DNA of 64,000 nucleotides. It comes from Nonomuraea jabiensis (GTDB lineage: Bacteria; Actinomycetota; Actinomycetes; Streptosporangiales; Streptosporangiaceae). The notes under the pieces were generated by a model, which saw nothing but the letters and a program-made list of their open reading frames with translations, ran no database searches and had not been told where the DNA came from. Shown piece by piece: positions 41,573 through 50,661 of the stretch (position 1 is its first letter; each line of letters begins with the position of its first letter). Location: positions 9,622,501 through 9,686,500 of the forward strand of contig NZ_JACHMB010000001.1 of the NCBI RefSeq assembly GCF_014204795.1, in the 5' to 3' direction. Made by a program: the position numbers and the translations under genes.

Positions 41573-42661
41573 ATGACACGTCACCGTGCACTTCTCGCCG
41601 TCCTGCCGCTGTCCGCCGTCCTGCTGACCGCCTGCGCCGGAGCGGGTACGCCCCGCGCCGGCGCGCCCGAATCGAAGTCCGAAGCCCAGAGGCAATCGGG
41701 GTTACGCGCGGGCAGCGTCGACGACAACGCCGCCTTCACCGCCTACCTGGACTACCGCAAGAAGTTCGCCGCCGGCGAGCAGGAGGTGCGCGACGCCGAT
41801 GTCAGCGAGCGCAGGATCGTGACCGTGACGGATCGGCGCGGCCGGCCGCTGTTCGGCGCGACCGTACGGGCCGGGGATCAGAAGGCGCGCACCTACGCCG
41901 ACGGTCGCGCGCTGATCTTCGGTGACGGCCGGATCACCGTCTCGTACGGCGGCGCCACCGCCGCGGCCACCGGCCGCGCGCCCAAGGTCAAGCTGCCCGT
42001 CACCGGAACGGAGGGGCGGGCCAGGCTGCAGGTGCTGTTCCTCATCGACACCACCGGCTCGATGGGCGACGAGATCGACCGCCTGACCGCCAGCGTCGAC
42101 TCGGTCGCCGCCCGCATCGCCAAGCTGTCGGCCGGGCCCGAGCTGGAGCTCGGCATGACGCTCTACCGCGACCGGGGCGACGAGTACGTCACCAGGACCA
42201 CCGACTTCACCGCCGAGGTGGGAACGTTCCGCGAGCAGCTCACCGAGGTGCGGGCCGAAGGCGGCGGCGACACCCCCGAGGACCTGAACGCCGCGCTCGC
42301 CGAGGCGCTGGCCAAGCCGGCCTGGCGCGAGGACGCCGTCAAGCTGGTCTTCCTCATCGCCGACGCCCCGCCACACCTCGACTACGACGGGCCGGACTAC
42401 CTGACCGAGGCCCGCCGGGCCGCCGAACGCGGCATCAAGATCGAGCCGATCGCCTCGTCGGGCCTGGACGACCAGGGCGAGTACATCTACCGCCAGCTCG
42501 CCCAGCTCACCATGGGCCGCTTCACCTTCCTCACGTACGGGGCCGACGGGGTCTCGCCGGGTGACAAGACCGAGCATCACGTCTCGGAGTACGCCGTGCT
42601 GGCCCTGGACGACCTGGTGGTCAAGCTGGTCGCGGACGAGCTGAAGCCGCTGTCCGGCTGA
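41573..42661 (+). CDS. VWA-domain lipoprotein
   Basis: This 362-residue protein has a lipoprotein signal (LLAVLPLSAVLLTAC). A small beta-rich domain, about residues 70-145, contains TVTDRRGRPLFGATV. A von Willebrand A domain follows, with MIDAS-like LFLIDTTGSMGDEI and GGGDTPEDLNAALAEAL as the second metal-binding loop. It is placed on the outer membrane face and may bind ligands through a metal ion. AAAGG precedes ATG 41573. It is not obviously tied to the ABC operon, 108 bases upstream. Confidence 0.88.
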   Translation: MTRHRALLAVLPLSAVLLTACAGAGTPRAGAPESKSEAQRQSGLRAGSVDDNAAFTAYLDYRKKFAAGEQEVRDADVSERRIVTVTDRRGRPLFGATVRAGDQKARTYADGRALIFGDGRITVSYGGATAAATGRAPKVKLPVTGTEGRARLQVLFLIDTTGSMGDEIDRLTASVDSVAARIAKLSAGPELELGMTLYRDRGDEYVTRTTDFTAEVGTFREQLTEVRAEGGGDTPEDLNAALAEALAKPAWREDAVKLVFLIADAPPHLDYDGPDYLTEARRAAERGIKIEPIASSGLDDQGEYIYRQLAQLTMGRFTFLTYGADGVSPGDKTEHHVSEYAVLALDDLVVKLVADELKPLSG

Positions 42662-42693
42662 CCGCCCTCCGCGGAATCGCACGCCTTCTCGGG

Positions 42694-43086
42694 TCACCAG
42701 CCTGCCGCGGTGCAGAATTCGTCCCCTACGCCCGGAGCTGTTGGCCAAGGGTCGTAGCAGGCTTTCCACGGCCCTCCTTGGCTCCCGACCGTGGCGGTGT
42801 CGTAATTGCCGTTCCGAGGGATGTTGACCACGGCGGTCTTGGTGCCGGCGGCGCTTCTGAGGAATAGCTGGTCGCCTTCGAAAGCGCCCACCGCCTGCCC
42901 GTGATAGCCGTTCCTTGTTCCGCCGGTGCCGTCGCAGTACCAGAGCCGTAACGATCCCCCGTGTGTGTCGGCGACTATGCGGCAGGGAGCCAGGGCGGTG
43001 GCTCCTGCCGTGGTCGGGGTCGCGAACAGCGCTGCTCCTCCGAGGATTGCGGAGGTGGCTGCGAGGGCGAGTTTGCTGGTCCGCAT
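42694..43086 (-). CDS. Small secreted protein of unknown function
   Basis: This 130-residue protein has a signal peptide (KLALAATSAILGGAALFATP, cleavage likely near AGATA-LA). The mature part of about 100 residues has four Cys (APCRIV, LWYCDG, KACYDP, EFCTAA), enough for two disulfides, and is rich in Gly, Thr and Trp. No domain was recognised. ATG 43086 was chosen at the signal peptide. Confidence 0.75.
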   Translation of the reverse strand: MRTSKLALAATSAILGGAALFATPTTAGATALAPCRIVADTHGGSLRLWYCDGTGGTRNGYHGQAVGAFEGDQLFLRSAAGTKTAVVNIPRNGNYDTATVGSQGGPWKACYDPWPTAPGVGDEFCTAAGW

Positions 43087-43349
43087 AAGCACTCTGCTTT
43101 CCCTTTCGGTTACCCAGGTGGCAATGCTCGCTATCCGACTTGAAAGGAAGTCTGGATGATGACGGTCAATGGACGACAGGGCGCGGACCGGACATTCATC
43201 GGGCATTTCCCGCGTCCGGAATCATTTCTCGGCGGTGGCCGAGCGCATCATCGGACCGTCGCTCCTAGGAAGACCGCTCCGTTACTGGGCCATCGAGGGC
43301 GATGGCAGTGTGGAGGCGCGTCCGAACGAGGAAGAGCGGTGATCAGGCG

Positions 43350-44267
43350 ATGAAGGCGGTGCGGTTCCACGAGTACGGCGGGATCGATGTCCTGCGGGTG
43401 GAGGAGGTGGAGCGTCCGGTGCCCGGCCCCGGGCAGGTGCTGGTGGAGGTCCGCGCGGCCGGGATCCAGCCCGGCGAGGCGATGATCCGGCAGGGCGCGC
43501 GGCACGGGCGCTGGCCGGCGACGTTCCCCTCCGGGCAGGGCAGCGACCTGGCCGGCCTCGTGGTGGAGGTCGGTCCGCAGGTGCGCGGTGTCGCGGTGGG
43601 CGACGAGGTTCTCGGCTTCACCCACAGGAGGGCGAGCCACGCGGAGTTCGTCGTGGTGGACGATGTGCAGCTGACCCCGCGTCCGGAGGGGCTGTCCTGG
43701 GACGTGGCCGGGTCCTTGTACGTGGCCGGCACGACGGCGTACGCCACCGTGTTCGCGGTCGACCCCGGGCCGGGCGACACGGTCGTGGTGTCCGGTGCGG
43801 CGGGCGGAGTGGGGTCGCTTGCCGTGCAGCTCGCGCGGCGGCGCGGCGCCACGGTGATCGGGCTGGCCGGCGAGCCGAACCACGCGTGGTTGAAGGAGCG
43901 CGGTGTCGTTCCGGTCGCGTACGGGGAAGGCGTGGCCGAGCGGATCCGGCGAGCCTGCGGCGGGAAGGTCGACGCGTTCATCGACACGTTCGGCGACGGC
44001 TACGTGGAGCTGGCAGTGGAGCTGGGCGTGCGGCCGGAGCGGATCAACACGATCTGCGCCTGGGAGGCCGCGGCCAAGGTCGGCGCGCGTACTGACGGAG
44101 AAGGCGCCGCGGCGTGCGCGGTCGTGCTCGGCGAGCTGGCCCGGCTGGCCGCGCGCGGGGAGCTCGAGGTGCCGATCGCCCGTACCTATCCGCTGGAGCA
44201 GGTACGGGAGGCGTTCCGCGAGCTGGAACAGCGGCACGCGCACGGCAAGATCGTCCTCCATCCTTGA
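43350..44267 (+). CDS. MDR-family NADPH:quinone reductase-like oxidoreductase
   Basis: This 305-residue zinc-free medium-chain dehydrogenase has an N-terminal GroES-like domain (VLVEVRAAGIQPGEAMIRQG, FPSGQGSDLAGLVVEVG). The nucleotide loop is VVVSGAAGGVGSLAVQLAR, and the protein ends with VREAFRELEQRHAHGKIVL. It probably reduces quinones or enones with NADPH. It precedes a hydrolase scrap and a TetR gene. Confidence 0.88.
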   Translation: MKAVRFHEYGGIDVLRVEEVERPVPGPGQVLVEVRAAGIQPGEAMIRQGARHGRWPATFPSGQGSDLAGLVVEVGPQVRGVAVGDEVLGFTHRRASHAEFVVVDDVQLTPRPEGLSWDVAGSLYVAGTTAYATVFAVDPGPGDTVVVSGAAGGVGSLAVQLARRRGATVIGLAGEPNHAWLKERGVVPVAYGEGVAERIRRACGGKVDAFIDTFGDGYVELAVELGVRPERINTICAWEAAAKVGARTDGEGAAACAVVLGELARLAARGELEVPIARTYPLEQVREAFRELEQRHAHGKIVLHP

Positions 44268-44275
44268 AGCACGCG

Positions 44276-44482
44276 AGCCTTCCGGCCGTCGGCTGGTCCT
44301 ACGGCGCGCCGGTCGCGCTGCACTGGGCCGGCCGGAATCCGGAGCGCGTCCTGGGGGTGGTGTCCGTGGACGGCGCGTACCCGCACGGCTGGACCGACAC
44401 CGTCACCCCGGAACGGATCCGTAAGCTGTTCCGCCACAAGGACGAGATGCGCCAAGTATCGATACCGGTAGTAGCGCAATAG
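44276..44482 (+). pseudogene. Alpha/beta-hydrolase internal fragment
   Basis: VGWSYGAPVALHWAGRNPER followed by VLGVVSVDGAYPHGW is the nucleophile-elbow region of an alpha/beta-hydrolase (GWSYG). It continues about 35 residues (RIRKLFRHK) and stops. There is no N-terminus or His-containing C-terminus. It is a relic sandwiched between the quinone reductase and the TetR gene. Confidence 0.7.
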
Positions 44483-44496
44483 GTTATCGTGTGGGC

Positions 44497-45066
44497 ATGG
44501 CCTCGACCGCCTCCGCCAGACCACCCGGCCGCCCGCGCGCCGGCGTCAACGACGTGGTCTTCGCCGCGACGCTGAGCACGGTCCAGGAGCTCGGCTACGC
44601 GCGTGCCACCGTCGACCGCATCGCCGCCGCGGCAGGGGTCGCCAAGACGACGATCTACCGCCGCTGGCCGTCCAAGGGCGCGCTGATCGTGGACTGCCTC
44701 CTGGACGTGTTCGGCCCGGTGCCGCTGGAGGGCACCGGGCGGGCCGAGCTCATGTCCTCGGCCATCCACTGGATCGCGGGGAAGATCAGCGAGCCCGGGG
44801 TCGGCGACGCGTTCGCCGGCGTGTTCAGCGACGCCGTCAGCGACCCGGCCCTGCGCGAGATCCTGTCCACGCGGTTGCAGGACCCCTACCGGCTGGCGCT
44901 CCAGGACGCGCTCGGCGAGCCGGAGGACCGGGTCCTGTTCTTCATCGACGTCGTCGTGGGCACCCTGCTCCACCGGATGGGCATGACCGGCGAACCGATG
45001 GTGGAGGCCGACGTCGCCGCGCTGGTCGAGATGGTCCTGTCGCACTTCGCCGACGACCCGGCCTGA
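44497..45066 (+). CDS. TetR-family transcriptional regulator
   Basis: This 189-residue regulator has an HTH (GYARATVDRIAAAAGVAKTT, IYRRWPSKGALIVD) and a TetR_C_11-like C-terminal domain (LFFIDVVVGTLLHRMGM). ATG 44497 was chosen over GTG 44491. A GTATCGATAC palindrome (44456-44465) and CGATACC with GGTTATCG half-sites upstream are candidate operator elements. Confidence 0.9.
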   Translation: MASTASARPPGRPRAGVNDVVFAATLSTVQELGYARATVDRIAAAAGVAKTTIYRRWPSKGALIVDCLLDVFGPVPLEGTGRAELMSSAIHWIAGKISEPGVGDAFAGVFSDAVSDPALREILSTRLQDPYRLALQDALGEPEDRVLFFIDVVVGTLLHRMGMTGEPMVEADVAALVEMVLSHFADDPA

Positions 45067-45087
45067 CCGCCGATCGGGGCGCCGGCC

Positions 45088-45120
45088 GGACGGCTCACCC
45101 GGGATCCGGGCGAGCCGTCC
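45088..45120. terminator. Strong bidirectional hairpin between convergent genes
   Basis: GGACGGCTC (45088-45096) pairs with GAGCCGTCC (45112-45120), and CCCGG with CCGGG inside it, leaving a 3-base loop and one mismatch. It lies 21 bases after the TetR stop and covers the last codons of the convergent AfsR-type gene. Confidence 0.8.
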
Positions 45121-48100
45121 CGAGCTCCCGGCCCGGCCGGCCGGGGTCGACTTCGGTCACGGCCGCCTTGCCGTCCAGCTCCCAGCCCTTCCCGTACGCC
45201 GCGGCGAACGCCTCCTCGCCCAGTGCGGCCCGCCCCCGGCGGGTGAGCTCGCGAACCTGCTGATCGGTGCGGTCGTGCGTGCCACGCAGCCGGGAAGCGG
45301 CGCCGAGCAGCACGGCCGACTCCTCATGCCGCCCGCGCGCCTCGGCGAGCGCGGCCGCGGTCACCGCCACCAGCGACAGGATCGGCAGGTCCCGGGCCTC
45401 CAGCGCCGCCGCGTACGCCCTGGCCAGCATCTTCTCCGCGCCGGCCAGGTCGCCCAGCTCCAGGCGGAGCGCGGCCCGTACGTTGCCGATCAGCGTCCGC
45501 ACGTGGTCGCCGGGGAACGTGGTGTCGCCGCGCAGACCCCGTTCGGCGTCGTCGAGCAGTTGCCGCGCCCGGTCCAGGTCGCCGTGCCGCACCCAGAAGC
45601 TGGCCTCCCGCGCGTCGACCAGGATCAGCATCTCGTCCGAGGCCGCGCGCCGGGCCCGCTCCCGGGTCGAGCCGATCATGGCGATCGCCAGGTCGGTGTC
45701 GCCGCGCCGCACGTGCAGGTCGATCCAGCGAAGGTCCCTGTACACCTCGTCGCGCAGGCTGAGCGTGCCGAACTCGGCGGCCAGCGTCCGGGCCTCGTGC
45801 AGGTCGGCCAGCGCGCCGTCGAGGTCGTCGTCGTACTCCCGCAGCTGGGCGCGCATCGGCAGCGCGCCGGCCTGGCCCCAGCGGTCGCCGGCCTGCCGGA
45901 AGCGGGCCAGGGCGGCCTCCACGTGGGCGCGCACCGTGTCGAGCTCGCCCGCGTTCTCGGCGAACCTGGCCCGGAACAGGTGGGCCAGCCCGGACAGCCA
46001 GACGTCGTCACCGCCGGCCAGCCGCTCGATGATCGCGAGCGTGGCCGTCTCCTCCTGCAGGAGCGCGGTGAGCACGCCGTACGGTCCCGGCAGCTCCGGG
46101 TACGCGAGCAGCCGCCCGGCCAGCTCGCGCATCCGCGCCCGGTCGTCCGCGGCCTCCTCGGCGGTCATCCGCGGCCGGGCCTCGGCCCGGTCGATCAGGT
46201 AGATCGCGTGGGCGCAGTCGCGGGCGGGCGTCGGCTCGCCGCCGGGCACCGCCAGCGCCTCGCCCAGCCAGTAGGCAGCGTCGGGTTGCCGGCCGAGCAT
46301 CTGCCAGTACCAGGTCAGGTTCAGGGCGAGCGCGACCGCGCCGGGGGCGTCGCCGGTGTCGCACCGCCGGCGCAGGGCGGCCAGCGCGTTGTCGTACTCG
46401 GCGCTGATGACGCGCATGGCCGCCAGCTGGCCGGGCCCGCGCAGCTGCGGGTCGTGGCGGGCCATCAGCTCGGCGAAGTAGCCGGCGGCCAGGTCGCGGA
46501 CGGTGCCGAGGTCGCCCGTCTCGGCCAGGCGGTCGGTGCCGTACGCGCGCAGCGTCTCCAGCATGCGGTAGCGGCCCGGGTCGGGCGCCAGCTGCAGCAG
46601 CGACCGGTCGACCAGGCCCGCGAGCAGCTCGGGGATCTCGGCGGGCGGCACCGCAGTGCCGGCGCAGAGCGCGGTGGCCGAGGCGGGCGTGACGCCGCCG
46701 GGCAGGATCGAGACGCGTTCGGCGACCGTACGCTCGTGCTCGCCCAGCAGCTGCCAGCTCCAGGCGATGACCGCGCGCAGCGTGCGGTGCCGGGGCAGCG
46801 CGGTGCGGCTGCCGGTGGTGAGCAGCCGGAACCGGTCGGACAGCCCCTCGGCCAGCTCGGGCAGCGACAGCGTCCGCAGCCGGGCCGCGGCCAGCTCCAG
46901 CGCCAGCGGCATCCCGTCCAGGCTGCGCACCACCCGCAGGACCTCGGGCAGCGTCGTGTCGTCCACGTCGAAGCCCGGGCGCACGGCCGCGGCCCGCTCG
47001 GTGAACAGGCGTACCGATGCCGCCCGCCGGGCCTGCTCGACGCCGTCGTCCGGCCCGGGCAGCGCGAGCGGGCCGAGCGGGACCAGCGCCTCGCCGTCGA
47101 CCGCGAGGGGTTCGCGGCTGGTGGCGAGCACGCGCAGCCCGGCGCAGCGCGACAGCAGCGCCGCGACCAGGTGGGCCACGGCGTCGATCAGGTGCTCGCA
47201 GTTGTCGACCAGCAGCAGGCTCTCCCGGCCGCCGAGCCGGTCGGCGAGGACGTCCAGGTCGTCGCCCTCGACGCGCGTCCGGGCCTCGAACATCGCGCCG
47301 CCGCGCAGCCCGGTTCCGGCGAGCACGGCCGCGCCGACCTTGGCCGGTTCGGTGACCGAGGCGAGGTCGATCATCCAGGCGCCGTCGCGGTATCCGTGGC
47401 GGTGGCGGCGGGCGGCCTCGACGGCCAGCCGCGTCTTGCCGGCGCCGCCGGGGCCGAGCACGGTGACCAGGCGCCCGGCGGCGAGCAGCACGTCGATGCG
47501 GGCGAGGTCGTCGTCGCGCCCGATGAAGCTGGTCAGCGGCGCGGGCAGGTTGCCCGCCCTGGTCTGCGCGGCGTCCGGGGCGGGCCGCTCGGCGCGCAGC
47601 AGGCGCAGGTGGCGCTCGTGCAGGGCGGCGCCCGGGTCCGTGCCGAGGGCGTCGGCCAGGGTCTCGCGGACCCGCTCGTACAGGGCCAGGGCCTCGGCCT
47701 GGCGGCCCTGGGCGGCGAGCGCGTCCATGAGCAGCGCGGCCGCCCGCTCATGGACGGGGTGCTCGGCGAGCAGGGCGGTCAGGCGGGCGGCGGCCGTGTC
47801 GGCCCGGCCGAGGGACAGCTCGGCGTCGGCGAGGTCGGCGACGGCCTCGACCGAGGTGTGGGCCAGCCGGGTCGCGGCGGCGGGCGCCACCGCGGCGACG
47901 ACCGCGGGCTCGGCGCCGGGGCGGTCGCCCCACAGCGCCACGGCCTCGCCGAGCACGGCCGCCGCGGCGGCCGGGTCGCCGGCGCGCAGGCGGTCGCGGC
48001 CGGCGGCGGCGAGCCGCTCGAACCGCAGCGCGTCCACGTCGGCCGCGTCCACCTCCAGCCGGTAGCCGCCCGCGACCTGCGCGACGTCGCCGGCCGAGCC

Positions 48101-48337
48101 GAGAGTCCGGCGCAGCCGCGAGACGAGGGCCTGCAGGGCGTGGGCGGGGCCGGCCGGCGGGTCCTCGGGCCAGATCGCGTCGACCAGGACGCCCGGCTCG
48201 ACCGCGCGCCCGCCGGCGAGCGCCAGCCGGACGGCCAGACCCTGCAACCGCGCGCCCCGGACGGGCAGGACGGCGTCACCGCGAGACGCCTGAAAGGCGC
48301 CGAGCAGCGTGAGGCGAAGCCGCGCGTCCCCGTCCAT
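45095..48337 (-). CDS. AfsR/SARP-type regulator with BTAD, NB-ARC and TPR domains
   Basis: This protein of about 1080 residues has an N-terminal OmpR-like winged helix (RLTLLGAFQASRGDAVLPVR, DAIWPEDPPAGPAHALQALV) and a BTAD domain to about residue 245 (LGTDPGAALHERHLRLL). A linker leads to an AAA/NB-ARC ATPase with the P-loop VLGPGGAGKTRLAVE near 290 and LLLVDNCEHLID. Many TPR-like helical repeats fill residues 600-1060. Such proteins activate antibiotic or stress genes, gated by ATP. It is divergent from an FAD monooxygenase whose upstream region has four 11-bp-spaced heptamers. ATG 48337 has an adjacent GGGAG; GTG 48355 is an alternative. Confidence 0.9.
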   Translation of the reverse strand: MDGDARLRLTLLGAFQASRGDAVLPVRGARLQGLAVRLALAGGRAVEPGVLVDAIWPEDPPAGPAHALQALVSRLRRTLGSAGDVAQVAGGYRLEVDAADVDALRFERLAAAGRDRLRAGDPAAAAAVLGEAVALWGDRPGAEPAVVAAVAPAAATRLAHTSVEAVADLADAELSLGRADTAAARLTALLAEHPVHERAAALLMDALAAQGRQAEALALYERVRETLADALGTDPGAALHERHLRLLRAERPAPDAAQTRAGNLPAPLTSFIGRDDDLARIDVLLAAGRLVTVLGPGGAGKTRLAVEAARRHRHGYRDGAWMIDLASVTEPAKVGAAVLAGTGLRGGAMFEARTRVEGDDLDVLADRLGGRESLLLVDNCEHLIDAVAHLVAALLSRCAGLRVLATSREPLAVDGEALVPLGPLALPGPDDGVEQARRAASVRLFTERAAAVRPGFDVDDTTLPEVLRVVRSLDGMPLALELAAARLRTLSLPELAEGLSDRFRLLTTGSRTALPRHRTLRAVIAWSWQLLGEHERTVAERVSILPGGVTPASATALCAGTAVPPAEIPELLAGLVDRSLLQLAPDPGRYRMLETLRAYGTDRLAETGDLGTVRDLAAGYFAELMARHDPQLRGPGQLAAMRVISAEYDNALAALRRRCDTGDAPGAVALALNLTWYWQMLGRQPDAAYWLGEALAVPGGEPTPARDCAHAIYLIDRAEARPRMTAEEAADDRARMRELAGRLLAYPELPGPYGVLTALLQEETATLAIIERLAGGDDVWLSGLAHLFRARFAENAGELDTVRAHVEAALARFRQAGDRWGQAGALPMRAQLREYDDDLDGALADLHEARTLAAEFGTLSLRDEVYRDLRWIDLHVRRGDTDLAIAMIGSTRERARRAASDEMLILVDAREASFWVRHGDLDRARQLLDDAERGLRGDTTFPGDHVRTLIGNVRAALRLELGDLAGAEKMLARAYAAALEARDLPILSLVAVTAAALAEARGRHEESAVLLGAASRLRGTHDRTDQQVRELTRRGRAALGEEAFAAAYGKGWELDGKAAVTEVDPGRPGRELGTARPDPG

Positions 48338-48390
48338 CTCCCGATCCTCGCGCACCCACCCTCGACTCCCCAAATCACCGCAGGGCGGAA

Positions 48391-48430
48391 GTGTCAGCGC
48401 GGTGTGTGCCCCGTGTGTGCCCCGTGTGAG
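48391..48430 (+). promoter_or_regulatory. SARP-type operator: four heptamers at 11-bp steps
   Basis: GTGTCAG (48391), GTGTGTG (48402), GTGTGTG (48413) and GTGTGAG (48424) start exactly 11 bp apart. SARP regulators bind direct heptamer repeats spaced by one helical turn, with the last one about 8 bp from the -10. Here a CAGTCT -10 candidate starts about 10 bp after the last heptamer, and the GTG of the monooxygenase follows at 48486. Confidence 0.8.
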
Positions 48431-48485
48431 CGGCCCGCGCCAGTCTTCACCTGCCTGCGAGAGCAGGCTTTCGAAGGGAGTTCTC

Positions 48486-49994
48486 GTGCATGATGTGGTG
48501 ATCGTGGGCGCCGGCCCGGTCGGTCTTCTCCTCGCCTGCGAGCTTGGCCTCGCGGGCTGTTCCGTCCTGGTGCTGGAGCGGGAGGCGGAGCCGCGCTCCC
48601 CGTGGAAGGCGGATCCGCTGGGGATGCGGGGCCTGTCGGCCGCGTCGGTCGAGGCGTTCTACCGCCGCGGGATGCTGCACCCGCTGCTGAAGGCGTCGGG
48701 CGTCGACGACTATCCCGGCGCGGACGAGCCGGTACGCCCTCGTGGCGCGGGCCACTTCGCCGGCATGATGCTCGATCCCGCCAAGATCGACCTCGCCGCC
48801 CTGCCCGTCCGGCTTCCCAGCCCGGCGGCGGAGGGCGTGATGACGAACCTCGAAGCGGTCGAGACGGTGCTGTCCGAGCGGGCCTCCGTACTCGGCGTGG
48901 AGATCAGGCGCGGCGTCGCGGTCTCGGCCATCACGCAGGACGGTGAGCTCGCGGTGGCGCGGGCCGGCGAGCACGAGTACGCGGCGCGCTGGGTCGTCGG
49001 CTGCGACGGCGGGCGCAGCACGGTCCGCGGCCTCGCGGGCTTCGCTTTCGCCGGCACCGAGCCGCAGTTCACCGGCTACGTCGTGCTCGCCACGATCGCC
49101 GATCCCGAGAAGCTGCGCCCGGGGTTCAATCTGACGCCGACAGGCATGTACCTGCGGACGCCCGCGCCAGGGTACGTCGGCATGCTGGAGTTCGACGGCG
49201 GCGCCTTCGATCGCACGCAGCGGCCGACCCGCGAACATCTCCAGGCGGTTCTGCGCCGGGTGTCCGGCACCGACGTGACGCTGAGCGACGTCCATCTCGC
49301 CTCCAGCTTCACCGACCGGGCGATGCAGGCGACGACGTACCGGCAGGGGCGCGTCCTGCTCGCGGGCGACGCCGCGCACATCCACTCTCCGCTGGGGGCG
49401 CAGGGGCTCAACCTCGGCCTCGGCGACGCCATGAACCTGGGGTGGAAGCTCGCGGCGACCGTGCACGGCCACGCGCCGGACGGGCTGGTCGACACCTACA
49501 CCCGCGAGCGCCATCCGGTCGGCTCCTGGGTGCTCGACTGGACGCGCGCCCAGGCGGCGGTCATGCGGCCGGACCCGCATGCCCAGGCGGTCCAGGGGCT
49601 GGTGCGCGACCTGCTCGGGACGCGCGACGGAACGACCTACGTGTTCGAGAAGATCTCGGGCTCGTCGATCCGTTACGACCTCGGCGACGAGCACCCGCTG
49701 GTCGGCCGCAACGCCCCCGACCTTCGTCTTGAGGACGGCACTCGCCTCGGCGACCTGATGCAGGACGGGCGCGGCGTCGCGCTCGATTTCAGCGCCGACC
49801 GGCGCCTGCGCGCTTCGGCGATGGGCTGGGGGAGCCGGATGCGGTACGCGGCCGGGCCGGCCAGGAACGACCTCGGGCTGGGGGCGGTGCTCGTCCGGCC
49901 TGACGGCGTGGTCGCCTGGGCGGGTGATCGCGTCCCCGATCGTGAAGCGTTCGAGCGGGCCGCCGACCGGTGGTTCGGCAGCCCGGCGATCTGA
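48486..49994 (+). CDS. FAD-dependent aromatic monooxygenase (PheA/TfdB type)
   Basis: This 502-residue class A flavoprotein hydroxylase starts VHDVVIVGAGPVGLLLACEL, the FAD GxGxxG motif. The DG motif is WVVGCDGGRSTVRGLAGF and the GD motif RVLLAGDAAHIHSPLGAQGL. A thioredoxin-like C-terminal domain follows. Relatives hydroxylate polyketides, rifampicin, tetracycline or phenols. The GTG at 48486 has AAGGGAG upstream. It is probably activated by the divergent AfsR-type regulator. Confidence 0.9.
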   Translation: MHDVVIVGAGPVGLLLACELGLAGCSVLVLEREAEPRSPWKADPLGMRGLSAASVEAFYRRGMLHPLLKASGVDDYPGADEPVRPRGAGHFAGMMLDPAKIDLAALPVRLPSPAAEGVMTNLEAVETVLSERASVLGVEIRRGVAVSAITQDGELAVARAGEHEYAARWVVGCDGGRSTVRGLAGFAFAGTEPQFTGYVVLATIADPEKLRPGFNLTPTGMYLRTPAPGYVGMLEFDGGAFDRTQRPTREHLQAVLRRVSGTDVTLSDVHLASSFTDRAMQATTYRQGRVLLAGDAAHIHSPLGAQGLNLGLGDAMNLGWKLAATVHGHAPDGLVDTYTRERHPVGSWVLDWTRAQAAVMRPDPHAQAVQGLVRDLLGTRDGTTYVFEKISGSSIRYDLGDEHPLVGRNAPDLRLEDGTRLGDLMQDGRGVALDFSADRRLRASAMGWGSRMRYAAGPARNDLGLGAVLVRPDGVVAWAGDRVPDREAFERAADRWFGSPAI

Positions 49995-50016
49995 ACGCTC
50001 CTTACAGAACAGCAGG

Positions 50017-50661
50017 TCAGGACTCCAGGAAGTGGAGCACGGCCAGCACCCGGCGGCTGTAGCCGGTCGTGTGCGACAGCCGCAGCTTGTCGAACAGCGA
50101 GTTCACGTGCTTCTCCACCGCGCTCTGCGACACGTGCAGGGCCTGGGCGATCGAGGCGTTGGTCAGCCCCTGCGCCATCCGTTCCAGCACCTCCCGCTCC
50201 CGCGCCGTCAGCCGGGCCAGGGGATCGACCTGCGTCGTACGGGCCAGCAGCTGGCGCACCACCTCCGGGTCGAAGGCCGCCCCGCCCGAGCCCACCCGCT
50301 CCAGCGCGTCCAGGAAGTCGCCGACCTGCGCCACCCGGTCCTTGAGCAGGTAGCCGACGCCCTCGACGTCCGCGCTCATCAGCTCGGTGGCGTACCGCTT
50401 CTCCACGTACTGCGACAGCACCAGCACCTTCACGGCGGGCCAGCGCCGCCTGATCTCCAGCGCCGCCCGCAGTCCCTCGTCGGTGTGGGTGGGCGGCATG
50501 CGGACGTCCACGACCACGATGTCCGGCCGGTGCTCGGCCACCGCGGTGACCAGCGCGTCGCCGTCGCTGACCGCGGCCGGCACCTCGTGGCCCTCCTCCA
50601 GCAGCAGCCGCACCAGGCCCTCGCGCAGCAGCGTGGAGTCCTCGGCCAGGATCACCCGCAC
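50017..50661 (-). CDS. NarL/LuxR-type response regulator
   Basis: This 214-residue protein has a receiver (VRVILAEDSTLLREGLVRLL, with Asp in DIVVVDVRMPP) and a LuxR HTH (LTAREREVLERMAQGLTNAS, VEKHVNSLFDKLRL). GTG 50661 overlaps the end of the kinase gene by 10 bases. It is the last gene of the DedA-kinase-regulator operon. Confidence 0.92.
   Translation of the reverse strand: MRVILAEDSTLLREGLVRLLLEEGHEVPAAVSDGDALVTAVAEHRPDIVVVDVRMPPTHTDEGLRAALEIRRRWPAVKVLVLSQYVEKRYATELMSADVEGVGYLLKDRVAQVGDFLDALERVGSGGAAFDPEVVRQLLARTTQVDPLARLTAREREVLERMAQGLTNASIAQALHVSQSAVEKHVNSLFDKLRLSHTTGYSRRVLAVLHFLES

Noticed and set aside
45275..48493. A very long plus-strand open frame (about 1070 codons) opposite the AfsR-type gene
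   Set aside because: It has low-complexity Arg/Gly/Gln/Val composition and no domain. It is the antisense shadow of a strongly recognisable AfsR gene, common at 70% GC.
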